Positions 28,676-36,694 of a stretch of DNA of 64,000 nt are shown one piece after another (within the stretch, counting starts at the first letter, position 1; each line of letters opens with the position of its first letter). The translations under genes were made by a program, and so were the position numbers. The notes under the pieces were generated by a model. It ran no database searches. It was not told the DNA's origin and was given only the letters and a program-made list of their open reading frames with translations. The DNA is taken from assembly GCF_020991065.1 (NCBI RefSeq), contig NZ_CP087710.1, positions 3,658,001 through 3,722,000 of the forward strand, given 5' to 3'. Origin of the DNA: Nocardioides okcheonensis (GTDB lineage Bacteria > Actinomycetota > Actinomycetes > Propionibacteriales > Nocardioidaceae).

Positions 28676-29908
28676 GTGGACGCAGACGTGGTGGTCGTGG
28701 GTGCCGGGCTGGCGGGGCTGCGATGCGCGCAGGCGCTGGTCGCGGCCGGGCGCGAGGTGGTGGTGCTGGAGGCGGCCGACGCCGTCGGCGGGCGGATCCG
28801 CACCGACCGGGTCGACGGCTTCCTCGTCGACCGCGGCTTCCAGCTGCTCAACCCGGCCTACCCCGCGGTCGGCCGCTGGGTCGACGTCGGGGCGCTGGGG
28901 CTGCAGCCGTTCGGTGCGGGCGTGGCCGCCCGCACCGAGAGCGGGCTCCGCGTGCTGGGGCACCCGGCGCGCGAGCCGCGGCTCGTCCCGCAGACGCTCC
29001 GCACCGTCGCCGGCCGGCCCGCCGAGGTGGCGGCGCTGGCGCGGTGGGCGGCGCCGCTGCTCCGCCCGCGCCGCGGCCGGCTCTCGGAGGTCGTCGCGCG
29101 CCGTCCGGACGTCGACCGGCGCGCCGCGCTCGACGGCGCGGGCGTCGACGGGCTGCTGCGCCGGGTGGCCGACCGCTTCTTCGCCGGCGTGCTGCTGGAG
29201 GACGACGGCAGCACGGCCAATCGGTTCGCGCTGCTGCTGACCTGGATGTTCGTGCGCGGCGTCCCGGCGCTCCCGGAGGGCGGGATGCAGGCCCTGCCCG
29301 AGCAGCTGGCGGCGAGCCTGGGGGAGCGGGTACGCCTCGAGCAGCGGGTCCGTCGCGTGACCGCGACGTCGGTCGAGACCGACGACGGCACGTGGACGGC
29401 CCGACAGGTGGTCGTGGCCGCGGGTGCCGCGCAGGCGACCGCGCTGGCAGGTGTGCCGGAGGTCGCCACCAAGGGCGTCGTCACGACGTGGTGGTCCGCC
29501 CCGCAGGCACCCGACACCGACCTGCTCCACGTCGACGCCCGGCGGACCGCGAAGGGGCCGCTGGTCAACGCCGCTGTCGTCTCGCGCGCCGCCCCGTCGT
29601 ACGCCCCGGCCGGCCGGCACCTGGTGCAGGGCTCCGCGCTGCTCGGTCCCGCTCGGGTGACGGGCGAGGCGGAGATGCGTCGCCACGCCGGCGACCTGCT
29701 CGGGGTCGACCCGTCGCGCTGGGAGGTGGTCGCCCGGCACGAGGTGCCGGACGCGCTGCCGGTGCAGCCGGTGCCCTACCGCGACGTCCGCCCCGTCGAG
29801 GTCGACGGTCTCGTCGTGTGCGGTGACCACCGCGACACCGGATCCATCCAGGGCGCGCTCGTCAGCGGCCAGCGGGCCGCCGAGGCCGTGCTGGGGGCCC
29901 GCGCATGA
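28676..29908 (+). CDS. FAD-dependent amine-oxidase/desaturase-like protein
   Basis: A 410-residue flavoprotein. The FAD site VVVGAGLAGLRCAQAL is at residues 5-20, followed by the second motif EAADAVGGRIRTDRVDGF typical of amine oxidases and carotenoid desaturases. The C-terminal FAD motif reads VCGDHRDTGSIQGALVSG. The substrate is unknown; similar proteins in actinobacteria act on polyenes, amines or protoporphyrinogen. Its stop overlaps the next start (ATGA), so it is coupled to a second flavoprotein of a related family, which suggests the two work in sequence or as a pair. Confidence 0.82.
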   Translation: MDADVVVVGAGLAGLRCAQALVAAGREVVVLEAADAVGGRIRTDRVDGFLVDRGFQLLNPAYPAVGRWVDVGALGLQPFGAGVAARTESGLRVLGHPAREPRLVPQTLRTVAGRPAEVAALARWAAPLLRPRRGRLSEVVARRPDVDRRAALDGAGVDGLLRRVADRFFAGVLLEDDGSTANRFALLLTWMFVRGVPALPEGGMQALPEQLAASLGERVRLEQRVRRVTATSVETDDGTWTARQVVVAAGAAQATALAGVPEVATKGVVTTWWSAPQAPDTDLLHVDARRTAKGPLVNAAVVSRAAPSYAPAGRHLVQGSALLGPARVTGEAEMRRHAGDLLGVDPSRWEVVARHEVPDALPVQPVPYRDVRPVEVDGLVVCGDHRDTGSIQGALVSGQRAAEAVLGARA

Positions 29909-30846
29909 GCGACGTCGTGGTGGTCGGGGCCGGACTGGCGGGGGTGGCCTGTGCTCGCGAGCTGCGCGCTGCCGGGATCGCCGTGCGGGTGCTCGACCGC
30001 GGTCGCGTCCCCGGTGGGCGGATGGCCTCGCGCACCCTGTGGGAGCGCCGGGTGGACCTGGGGGCGTCCTACTTCACGGTCTCCGACGAGGCGTTCGGGG
30101 CGGTGGTCGACGACTGGGCGGCACGCGACCTGGCCCGCGAGTGGACCGACACGTTCTGCGCCCTCGGCGACGGCGAGCCGGAGGCGAAGTCCGGGCCGGT
30201 CCGCTGGGGCGCGACCCACGGGCTCCGGACGCTGGTCGAGGACCTCGCGGCCGACCTCGACGTGGAGCGCAAGGACCTCACCGACCTGTCCGGCCTCGGC
30301 GAGGTCGTCGTGCTCGCGATGCCCGACCCGCAGGCCCGTCGGCTGGTCGGCGCGCACCCGGTGGCCGAGGTCCTGACCCGCACGTGGGAGCCGGTGCTCG
30401 CGCTCGCGGCGCGCTGGCCGTCGCGCACGTGGGACGGAGTGAGCCCGACCGGCCGGTTCGACGGCGCGTTCGTCAACGACGACCCGACCCTCGCGTGGGT
30501 CGCCGACGACGGTCGGCGACGCGGCGACGACGCCCCGGTGCTGGTCGCGCACTCGACGCCCGGCTTCGCCTCCGGCCACCTCGACGACCCCGCCGCGGCC
30601 GGCCCGGCGATGGTGGCGGCGCTGCGCCGGGTGCTCGACCTCCCGGAGCCCGAGGACGTCCACGTCCACCGCTGGACCTTCGCGCGTCCGACCGGTGAGC
30701 GCGACGAGCCCTTCGGCCTGGTCGAGGGCGACCGGCTGGTGGGGGTGTGCGGCGACGGCTGGGGGTCGACGCCGAAGGTCGAGACGGCGTGGCTGTCGGG
30801 CGTACGCCTCGGGCGCGCGCTGGCCGCGCGGCTCGGCGGGGGCTGA
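29905..30846 (+). CDS. FAD-dependent oxidoreductase, renalase-like
   Basis: A 313-residue flavoprotein. It opens with VVVGAGLAGVACARELRAAG and RVLDRGRVPGGRMASRT, then LGASYFTVSDEAF, the usual order in renalase-like NAD(P)/FAD proteins. The late motif is LVGVCGDGWGSTPKVETAWLSG. Renalases oxidise abnormal dihydro-NAD(P) isomers, and such a repair role is possible here but not shown. The start overlaps the upstream flavoprotein gene by 4 nt. Confidence 0.82.
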   Translation: MSDVVVVGAGLAGVACARELRAAGIAVRVLDRGRVPGGRMASRTLWERRVDLGASYFTVSDEAFGAVVDDWAARDLAREWTDTFCALGDGEPEAKSGPVRWGATHGLRTLVEDLAADLDVERKDLTDLSGLGEVVVLAMPDPQARRLVGAHPVAEVLTRTWEPVLALAARWPSRTWDGVSPTGRFDGAFVNDDPTLAWVADDGRRRGDDAPVLVAHSTPGFASGHLDDPAAAGPAMVAALRRVLDLPEPEDVHVHRWTFARPTGERDEPFGLVEGDRLVGVCGDGWGSTPKVETAWLSGVRLGRALAARLGGG

Positions 30847-30869
30847 GCCCGACCGGCTGATCCGCGTCG

Positions 30870-31661
30870 TCAGGCCAGCACGGCGAGGTCGCGCTCGGCG
30901 TAGAGCCGGTGCTCCCACTCCTCGTGGAGCACCACGCGCAGGCACTGGGCGACGTCGAGTCCCTCGGCGTCGGACAGGAAGGCCGTCGCCGACGAGACGG
31001 GACGTGCCAGCCCGGCGTCGTCGAGGTCGGCCAGCACGCCCGCGACGGTCGCGCGCCGCTCGGCGCGCACGGCGAGGACGTCGTCCAGCGCGGGGCGTGC
31101 GTCGCGGTCCCACGGCACGCCGTCGACATCCGGCGCCTCGTCCCACGGGAGGTCGAGCGGGTGCCAGGGCGACGGATCGGCGAGGACCACGCCGCCCACC
31201 CAGCACGCGTGCGCGAACCCGAGGTGGCGCAGCGTCTCGACGAACGACCACTCCTCGTCGACCCGCTCGTGCAGCCGCTCCTGCGGCAGGGTGCGGGCAC
31301 GGTCGAGCGTCGCGGACCAGAGCCGGTCGACCACGTCGAACGCCTCGCGGAAGCCGTCGGCGGTGGCGGGGCGCATCAACGCCCGCTCGGGCATCCGGCG
31401 GTCGAGCTCGGCCTCGACGTGGGCCGTGACGTCGACGCCGTTGACGACCAGCCGGCCGATCTCGCCGTGGATCTCCAGGTCGGGGACCTCCACGCCGGTC
31501 ATCCGGACGCCGTCGAGGTAGGCCGCGCGCACCCGGGTGCCGCTCAGGTCGACCTCACGGAGCACCACGTCGCGCAGCCGCACCTCGCGCCACGTGCTGC
31601 CGCTGAGGTCGACGCGCTCGAACGTGGAGCCGGCGAGGTCCTGCTCGGAGAAGTCGGTCAT
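30870..31661 (-). CDS. Pentapeptide-repeat and DinB-domain fusion protein
   Basis: A 263-residue protein of two parts. Residues 1-75 contain pentapeptide-type repeats (LAGSTF, LSGSTW, LRDVVL, LSGTRV, LDGVRM) forming a short beta-helix. Residues about 110-263 are a DinB-like four-helix bundle (DVVDRLWSATLDRARTLP, FVETLRHLGFAHACWVGG, LHEEWEHRLYAERDL) with likely metal-binding His residues in LRHLGFAH and LHEEWEH. Fusions of this type occur in actinobacteria, but the substrate is unknown; DinB proteins include mycothiol-dependent transferases. I chose the ATG at 31661, as TACGGT lies 6 nt upstream. Confidence 0.8.
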   Translation of the reverse strand: MTDFSEQDLAGSTFERVDLSGSTWREVRLRDVVLREVDLSGTRVRAAYLDGVRMTGVEVPDLEIHGEIGRLVVNGVDVTAHVEAELDRRMPERALMRPATADGFREAFDVVDRLWSATLDRARTLPQERLHERVDEEWSFVETLRHLGFAHACWVGGVVLADPSPWHPLDLPWDEAPDVDGVPWDRDARPALDDVLAVRAERRATVAGVLADLDDAGLARPVSSATAFLSDAEGLDVAQCLRVVLHEEWEHRLYAERDLAVLA

Positions 31662-31667
31662 GGGGCC

Positions 31668-31673
31668 ACCGTA
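31668..31673 (-). promoter_or_regulatory. -10 box of the pentapeptide-DinB gene (leaderless)
   Basis: On the minus strand TACGGT is followed by 6 nt and the ATG at 31661. Confidence 0.5.
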
Positions 31674-31715
31674 GGGACGGATCCGGACGAGGCGCGTCCG
31701 GATCGACCCGGTGTG

Positions 31716-31748
31716 GCAAACTCGTGTAATCAAGTCATGTTAAGCGAG
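31716..31748 (+). promoter_or_regulatory. AT-rich imperfect palindrome before nitroreductase gene
   Basis: In a region otherwise above 70 percent GC, a 33-bp stretch contains CTCGTGTAAT and TTAAGCGAG in near-inverted arrangement around CAAGTCATG. It lies 15-45 bp before the ATG at 31763 and probably holds the promoter (TGTAAT as -10) and an operator. Confidence 0.35.
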
Positions 31749-31762
31749 AAAGCGGGGCGGGG

Positions 31763-32587
31763 ATGACGACCACGGAGCAGGTGCGCGACACCGGGTGGAA
31801 CCAGCGCTACGGCGAGGAGGGGGAGGAGCCGACGGCCGCGTCCGACGTCGTCCGACTGCAGCTCGCGCACCGGTCGGTGCGCCGCTTCCTGCCCGACGAG
31901 GTGTCCGAGCCCGAGCTGCGTGCCCTGGTCGCGGCGGCGCAGTCGGCACCGACCTCGTCCAACCTCCAGCCGTGGAGCGTGGTCGCGGTGCGCGACCCGG
32001 AGCGACGCCGACGGCTGTCGACGCTCGCCGCGCGCCAGTCGTTCGTCGCCGAGGCGCCGCTGCTGCTGGTCTGGGTCGCCGACCTGGGGCGCGCCCGGCG
32101 GCTCGCGGAGAGCCGGGGGAGCTCGGTCGACGCGGCCGACTACCTCGAGACCGCGCTGATCGGCTTCATCGACGTCGCCCTCGCCGCGCAGAACGCCGTG
32201 GTGGCCGCGGAGTCGCTGGGGCTCGGCTCCTGCTACGTGGGGGCGATCCGCAACAACCCCGAGGAGGTCGCGGCCGAGCTCGGGCTGCCGCCGCACGCCG
32301 TGGCGGCGTTCGGCCTGGCGGTGGGCCGCCCGGACCCGTCCGAGCACGCCGGGGTCAAGCCGCGGCTGCCGCAGCAGGCCGTGCTCCACCACGAGCAGTA
32401 CGACGCCGCGCGCGCCGACGCCCACCTGGCGGCGTACGACGAGCGGCTCGCGGACTACAACGAGCGCTACGGCCTCGGCGGGGCGTGGACCGACCGGGTG
32501 CTGGCGCGGCTGGCGGGCCCGCAGTCGATGGCCGGGCGGCACCGGCTGCGCGAGGCGCTGGAGGGCCTCGGCCTGCCGGTGCGCTGA
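31763..32587 (+). CDS. Nitroreductase family oxidoreductase (NfsA/FRP-like)
   Basis: A 274-residue FMN-dependent NAD(P)H oxidoreductase. After an N-terminal extension, HRSVRRFLPDEV is the FMN-phosphate site. AAAQSAPTSSNLQPWSVVAV, AAQNAVVAAESLGLGSCYVGAIRNN and FGLAVGRPD follow in the order seen in NfsA/flavin reductase P proteins. Members reduce flavins, quinones or nitro compounds; the physiological substrate is unknown. The ATG is preceded by GGGGCGGGG. It converges on the amphi-Trp gene with a 15-nt gap. Confidence 0.87.
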   Translation: MTTTEQVRDTGWNQRYGEEGEEPTAASDVVRLQLAHRSVRRFLPDEVSEPELRALVAAAQSAPTSSNLQPWSVVAVRDPERRRRLSTLAARQSFVAEAPLLLVWVADLGRARRLAESRGSSVDAADYLETALIGFIDVALAAQNAVVAAESLGLGSCYVGAIRNNPEEVAAELGLPPHAVAAFGLAVGRPDPSEHAGVKPRLPQQAVLHHEQYDAARADAHLAAYDERLADYNERYGLGGAWTDRVLARLAGPQSMAGRHRLREALEGLGLPVR

Positions 32588-32602
32588 CCGGCTACCCACC
32601 GA

Positions 32603-32818
32603 CTACCAGGTCAGCTCGATCTCGACCTCGTTGTCCTCGCCGAGCTCGACCTCGACCTTGAGCCGCACCTCGTCGGGCACGGCGACCGTGACCCGACCGC
32701 CGTCGCGCGCGAACTCCACGGAGTTGTGCTTGGCGAGCGAGTCGGCCAGGGCGCGCAGCCGGGCCGCCGCCTCCTCGCGGGTCATCGTGCGGGTCTCGTC
32801 CATCTCGAAGAGGTCCAT
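32603..32818 (-). CDS. Amphi-Trp domain protein
   Basis: A 71-residue protein with the amphi-Trp pattern: the N-terminal MTREEAAARLRALADSLA helix, then KVEVELGEDNEVEIELTW with the terminal Trp. The family is widespread in archaea and actinobacteria but its function is unknown; the mainly acidic strands suggest partner binding. TAGGTT lies 6 nt before the ATG, so the mRNA should be leaderless. It is divergent from the sigma factor gene. Confidence 0.8.
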   Translation of the reverse strand: MDLFEMDETRTMTREEAAARLRALADSLAKHNSVEFARDGGRVTVAVPDEVRLKVEVELGEDNEVEIELTW

Positions 32819-32824
32819 GTCCCG

Positions 32825-32830
32825 AACCTA
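32825..32830 (-). promoter_or_regulatory. -10 box of amphi-Trp gene (leaderless)
   Basis: On the minus strand TAGGTT, 6 nt, ATG at 32818. Confidence 0.55.
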
Positions 32831-32954
32831 ACGAGCGGGTGGGCACGCGCCGGCTCGTCGGACCGGCGTGCAACCGTCCGGGCGTCCGCACCCGTCAGTG
32901 TGGGTGGAGGCAGCCGGACGCACGTCCGGCCAGGACCGGCACGGGGGTGTCACA

Positions 32955-33482
32955 GTGGGACCTGCAGGCAGGGACGAGGAGTTCTCGTCGTTCGTCCGCG
33001 AGCACCGGGCCGCCCTCGTGGGCGCCGCGCGGCTGCTGACCGCCGGTGACGAGGGCTGGGCCGAGGACGTCGTGCAGACGACCCTGACCCGGCTCTACCT
33101 GCGCTGGCGCCACGTCCGGCGCGCGGACAACCGGTTCGCCTACGCCCGCACCGCGCTCACGCACGCCTTCATCGACGAGACCCGGCGGGCGCACCGGCGG
33201 CGCGAGCTGTCGGCGCAGGAGCCCCGCGACCCCGGCGCGTCCGCGCCGACCGGTGCGGACCACGAGACCCGGGCCGTCGTCGCCGACGCGCTCGCCGGCC
33301 TGGCGCCGCGCCAGCGCGCCGTCGTCGTGCTGCGCCACTGGCTCGACCTCGACGTCGCCGAGACCGCGCGGGTCCTCGGCTGCAGCCCCGGGACGGTCAA
33401 GTCCCAGAACGCCCGCGCGCTCGCCCACCTGCGCGAGGTGCTCGACGTCGCGCTCCACCCCGCCACCGAGGAGACCCGATGA
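32955..33482 (+). CDS. ECF RNA polymerase sigma factor (SigE/SACE_1801 type)
   Basis: A 175-residue ECF sigma factor. Region 2 is EEFSSFVREHRAALVGAARLL ... AEDVVQTTLTRLYLRWRHVRR (about residues 8-55), with VVQTTL in the core-binding segment. Region 4 is LAPRQRAVVVLRHWLDLDVAETARVLGCSPGTVKSQNARALAHLRE (about 115-160), the -35 reading helix-turn-helix. The GTG at 32955 was chosen because it directly precedes the conserved first helix. The stop overlaps the start of the next gene (ATGA), the normal layout for a sigma factor with its membrane anti-sigma partner, but that partner is frameshifted here. Confidence 0.9.
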   Translation: MGPAGRDEEFSSFVREHRAALVGAARLLTAGDEGWAEDVVQTTLTRLYLRWRHVRRADNRFAYARTALTHAFIDETRRAHRRRELSAQEPRDPGASAPTGADHETRAVVADALAGLAPRQRAVVVLRHWLDLDVAETARVLGCSPGTVKSQNARALAHLREVLDVALHPATEETR

Positions 33483-34221
33483 ACGACCAGCTGCACGACC
33501 TGCTCGACCGCGTCGCCCGCCCGGGGGACCCCGGAGCCGCCGCCGCGTCCGCCGTCGACGACCTGGCCCGCGCCCGCACCGCGCTGCGCCGCCGGCAGCG
33601 GTGTACGTTCTCGGCCGGGCTCGCGCGCTCACCACCCTCGCCGTGCTCGGCGCCGGCACCGCCGTCGTCGTCGGCGGCAGCGAGCCCGCCGGCACCGATG
33701 CCGCCCCGCCGAGTGCCCCGCCGGCCGCGCCGCCGTCCGCCCCCGGCGCCGACGCCTCGGCGGCGCCCGAGCGGCAGCCGCGCGGGCAGCGCCAGCAGCG
33801 GCCGCAGCGCCCGGCGGCCGAGGAGGTGCGCCTGGTCGCGCAGCCGATGGCGGCCGGGCCGTACACGTTCGGCACCACACCCGAGGGCTGGGAGGTGCAG
33901 AACAACGAGCCGTTCGCCGTGACGATCGGGCGGATCGGGGAGACCAACCGCGACCCGGCGTCGTTCGTCGGCAAGCTCGTCATCATGCTCGACGACCTCC
34001 CGCTCGGCGGCGGCGAGCGGGTCACCGTCGACGGTCGCGAGATGGTCGTCCGCGACAACGGCGACGGCTACGTCACCGTGTCGGTGGCCACCCGGCCCGG
34101 GGAGCCGCAGGGCACCGTACGCGTCCAGTTCCCCGCCGACCTCGGCTGGACCCGCGACGCCGCGCTCACCTTCCTGTCCAGCGTGGTCGTCGGGCCCGAC
34201 GCCGAGGTCGTCCACGGCTGA
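33479..34221 (+). pseudogene. Frameshifted membrane protein, presumed anti-sigma partner
   Basis: The ATG overlapping the sigma factor stop starts a 41-residue cytoplasmic segment (NDQLHDLLDRVARPG to LRRRQR). Immediately after, at about 33599-33601, the coding signal moves to another frame, which continues as YVLGRARALTTLAVLGAGTAVVVGG (one transmembrane helix), a Pro/Ala-rich stalk and an outside domain ending at 34221. One missing base (or two extra) would restore a single protein of about 247 residues with the usual anti-sigma layout. In the original frame translation runs into arginine/proline-rich shadow sequence. It is either a real lesion, a sequencing error or, less likely, programmed slippage; no slippery run is seen. 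Confidence 0.75.
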
Positions 34222-34240
34222 CGACTCGTCGACGGCGTCC

Positions 34241-34246
34241 TAGGCT
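34241..34246 (+). promoter_or_regulatory. -10 box of the gene at 34253 (leaderless)
   Basis: TAGGCT, 6 nt, ATG at 34253. Confidence 0.55.
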
Positions 34247-34252
34247 CGGGCC

Positions 34253-34597
34253 ATGGCGGACCTCGACGCGGTGGAGGCCAGGCTCTGGCAGGCGCTCGAC
34301 CGGCACCGGCCCGAGCTGGTGGACGGCACGATCTACGGGGTGCCCGCGCTGGTGTGGCCGGGCGCCACCGGTCACGACTACTTCGCCGCGGTGAAGCGCG
34401 CGAGCCGGCACGTCGGGCTCTACCTGGTCGTCGCGGACCGCCACCCCGACGTGGTCGCGGCCGCCCAGCCCGGGCTCCGGGCGTGCCGGACCGGCCGGGC
34501 GACATGGTCGTTCCGGACCCTGGACGAGCCGCTGGCCGGTGAGCTGGAGGCGCTGCTCGACGCGCTGGTGGAGCGCTACCGCGCCGAGCACGGCTGA
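34253..34597 (+). CDS. Small DUF1801/YdhG-like protein
   Basis: A 114-residue soluble protein. LPxLVDGTIYGVPALVWPG-like sequence (residues about 20-37), HDYFAAVKRASRHVGLYLVV and WSFRTLDEPLAGELEALLDALVE resemble the DUF1801/YdhG fold, which is of unknown function. The assignment is by general pattern and not certain. It has its own leaderless promoter and converges with the large secreted protein gene 10 nt away. Confidence 0.6.
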   Translation: MADLDAVEARLWQALDRHRPELVDGTIYGVPALVWPGATGHDYFAAVKRASRHVGLYLVVADRHPDVVAAAQPGLRACRTGRATWSFRTLDEPLAGELEALLDALVERYRAEHG

Positions 34598-34607
34598 GCC
34601 GCCCCGC

Positions 34608-36593
34608 TCAGTCGGGCACGCGGAACCGGCGTCGCCACGGCTCGTGGCCCTCGGCACGCGCCACGACGCGGACCACGATCCGCGAGCCGGCGAGGCGGCG
34701 GCCGATGCGGAGCCGGCGCCCGTCCTCGCCGCGCAGCCTGCTCCCGTCGGCGTACCAACGGACGCGCAGCGTGACCCCACCGACCGGCCAGCTCCCGCGG
34801 CGCACGCGCAGCACCGTTCCTGCGCGGACGTGTCCCGTCAGGCTGGGCGCGACCACGGGTGCGAGGACCGACGGGGCCGCGGGCGTCGGCAGCGGAATGG
34901 GCGTGGGCGTCGAGGTGGGCGTCGAGGTCGGGGTGGGCGTCGAGGTCGGAGTGGGCGTCGAGGTCGGAGTGGGCGTCGAGGTGGGAGTCGGGGTGGGAGT
35001 CGGGGTCGGGGTAGGCGTCGGGGTGGGTGTCGGTGTGGCGGTGGGGACCACGAGCGCCGCGGACCGGCTGGTCGCGACTGTCCCGAAGCGCGACACGGCG
35101 GTCTCCACGACCGTGATCGAGGCGCCGAGGTCGTCGGGGGAGAGGTCGTAGCGGTCGCCCTGGCCCGGGACGGGGACGCCGTCGCGGTACCACTGCCACG
35201 ACCGGCTGTCCGGCCACGCCGACCAGGTCGCCCAGTCCGCGTCGATCCCGGCGTTGTTCGGCTCGGTGGTGGGGTCTCCGTAGCGCGCCAGCGCGGGGGC
35301 ACCGATGGCGGTGAACGCGGCCTCGGCGAGCTCGGCGTCGACCTCGCGGTGCTGCCCGTCGGCGAGGTCGATCGGCACGGCGTCCCCGATCGACACCGCG
35401 TCGGGGTGGAACTGGTCGACGAGGTCACCGTCGGTGTCGAAGCCGAGCACGTAGCGGCCGGCGCTGAGGCCGAGGATGTCGTAGTGGCCGGCGTGGTCGG
35501 TGGTGTCGTGGGCGACCTCGGTCCACGTCCCGTCGACCTCGCGCCAGGCGCTCACGCGTGCCTGGGCCTGCTCGCCGGCGGGGTCGGTGACGTCGCCGCT
35601 GATCCCGGCCGCGTGGTCGACCGTGGCGTCGCCGACCGCGAGCTCGGTCGCGTGCGGGAGGTCGACGGTGGTGGCACCGGCGAGGTCGGGGGAGTCGTCG
35701 TAGAACTCGTGGAGCCAGGCGCCGGAGTCATCCTGGAGCTCGAGGCGGTAGGCGCCCTCGGTCAGCCCGTAGATGACGTACCAGCCGTCCCGGTCGGTGG
35801 TCCCGTGCCCGGTCGCCACGCGCTGCCACTGCCCGTCGACCTGCGTCCACGACCGCACCCAGATGCCCCGGACGCCAACGCCGGCGGCGTCCACCACGCG
35901 CCCGTACAGCGTCGAGTGGGTGGCCAGCACCGCATCGATCCCGGGGACGACCTCGAGCGGTCCGACCGCCACGTCCCTGCCCTCGTCCAGGCTGGCGGCG
36001 TCGGCGTAGACCTCCTCCGCGCGCTCGCCGCTGTAGTCCTGGAACCGCAGGCGGTACGCGCCCTCCGGCAGCCCGCCGACGTCGTAGAAGCCGGCGCTGT
36101 CCGTGTCGGCCCGGCTGACCAGGTCCCAGGCGCCCGGGCTGCCGGTCCAGGCCGTGACGACCCCTCTCGTCACGGGCTCGCCGGACTCGCCCGTGAGGTG
36201 GCCGGTGATGTGCGAGGCGGTGCTCAGTCCGACGTCGCCGAGGTCGACGGTGCTCGCGCCCACCTCGATGTCGGTGGCGGACGCGAGGTCCGCGGCACCG
36301 TCGTAGAACTCGGTCAGCGCCCGGCCCCGGCCGTCGACGAACCGCAGCCGCACGGTGCTGTTGCTCAGGTCGTCCGGCACCCGGAACGTGCCGTCGGCGC
36401 GGGTCTCGTAGGAGCTGAGCTCCACGAACCGGTCGGGGGACAGCTCGTAGAACGGGGTCACCGTCACGCCGCCGAGGACCCGGCCGTCCTCGCCGACCAC
36501 GCGTCCGACGACGTTGACCTCGGCGGCCGACGCCGGAGGGGCGACCAGCGTCGAGGCGACGAGCACACCGATGACGACCATGATCCGCCGCAC
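34608..36593 (-). CDS. Large secreted protein with repeated SD-repeat/carboxypeptidase-like beta domains
   Basis: A 661-residue exported protein with a signal peptide ending near APPASA. Four repeats of about 85-100 residues follow, each with (I/V)-x-G-x-(V/L)-x ... W ... G-x-Y-x-(I/V)-x-GL-x-x-G-x-YRL-x-F-x-D, ending in E-F/V-Y-x-D. They look like carboxypeptidase regulatory (Ig-like, CnaB/SdrD-type) domains. Then come an Ig-like segment with WQWYRDG, a Thr-Pro linker of about 45 residues (34900-35040), and a C-terminal basic beta domain. No sortase motif or membrane anchor is seen. The GTG start was chosen because it begins the signal peptide; a TAGGTT box lies about 47 nt upstream. Function is unknown, perhaps surface adhesion. 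Confidence 0.75.
   Translation of the reverse strand: MRRIMVVIGVLVASTLVAPPASAAEVNVVGRVVGEDGRVLGGVTVTPFYELSPDRFVELSSYETRADGTFRVPDDLSNSTVRLRFVDGRGRALTEFYDGAADLASATDIEVGASTVDLGDVGLSTASHITGHLTGESGEPVTRGVVTAWTGSPGAWDLVSRADTDSAGFYDVGGLPEGAYRLRFQDYSGERAEEVYADAASLDEGRDVAVGPLEVVPGIDAVLATHSTLYGRVVDAAGVGVRGIWVRSWTQVDGQWQRVATGHGTTDRDGWYVIYGLTEGAYRLELQDDSGAWLHEFYDDSPDLAGATTVDLPHATELAVGDATVDHAAGISGDVTDPAGEQAQARVSAWREVDGTWTEVAHDTTDHAGHYDILGLSAGRYVLGFDTDGDLVDQFHPDAVSIGDAVPIDLADGQHREVDAELAEAAFTAIGAPALARYGDPTTEPNNAGIDADWATWSAWPDSRSWQWYRDGVPVPGQGDRYDLSPDDLGASITVVETAVSRFGTVATSRSAALVVPTATPTPTPTPTPTPTPTPTPTSTPTPTSTPTPTSTPTPTSTPTSTPTPIPLPTPAAPSVLAPVVAPSLTGHVRAGTVLRVRRGSWPVGGVTLRVRWYADGSRLRGEDGRRLRIGRRLAGSRIVVRVVARAEGHEPWRRRFRVPD
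34900..35040. repeat. Low-complexity Thr-Pro-coding repeat
   Basis: Tandem 6- to 18-bp units (GGGCGTCGAGGTC... GTGGGAGTC) encode a Thr-Pro/Ser-Thr-Pro linker on the minus strand. Copy number is likely to vary between strains. Confidence 0.8.
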
Positions 36594-36639
36594 TGCAGCC
36601 CCCCGGCTCCCGGGCAACCGGAGCGGGTGCCGTGCGGGA

Positions 36640-36645
36640 AACCTA
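36640..36645 (-). promoter_or_regulatory. -10 box of the large secreted protein gene
   Basis: TAGGTT on the minus strand, about 47 nt before the GTG at 36593, leaving a leader with a G-rich run before the start. Confidence 0.4.
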
Positions 36646-36694
36646 GCGGCGCGCCGTCAGGCTGTCCATGACACCCGGACCGAGGGGTGGGGCC

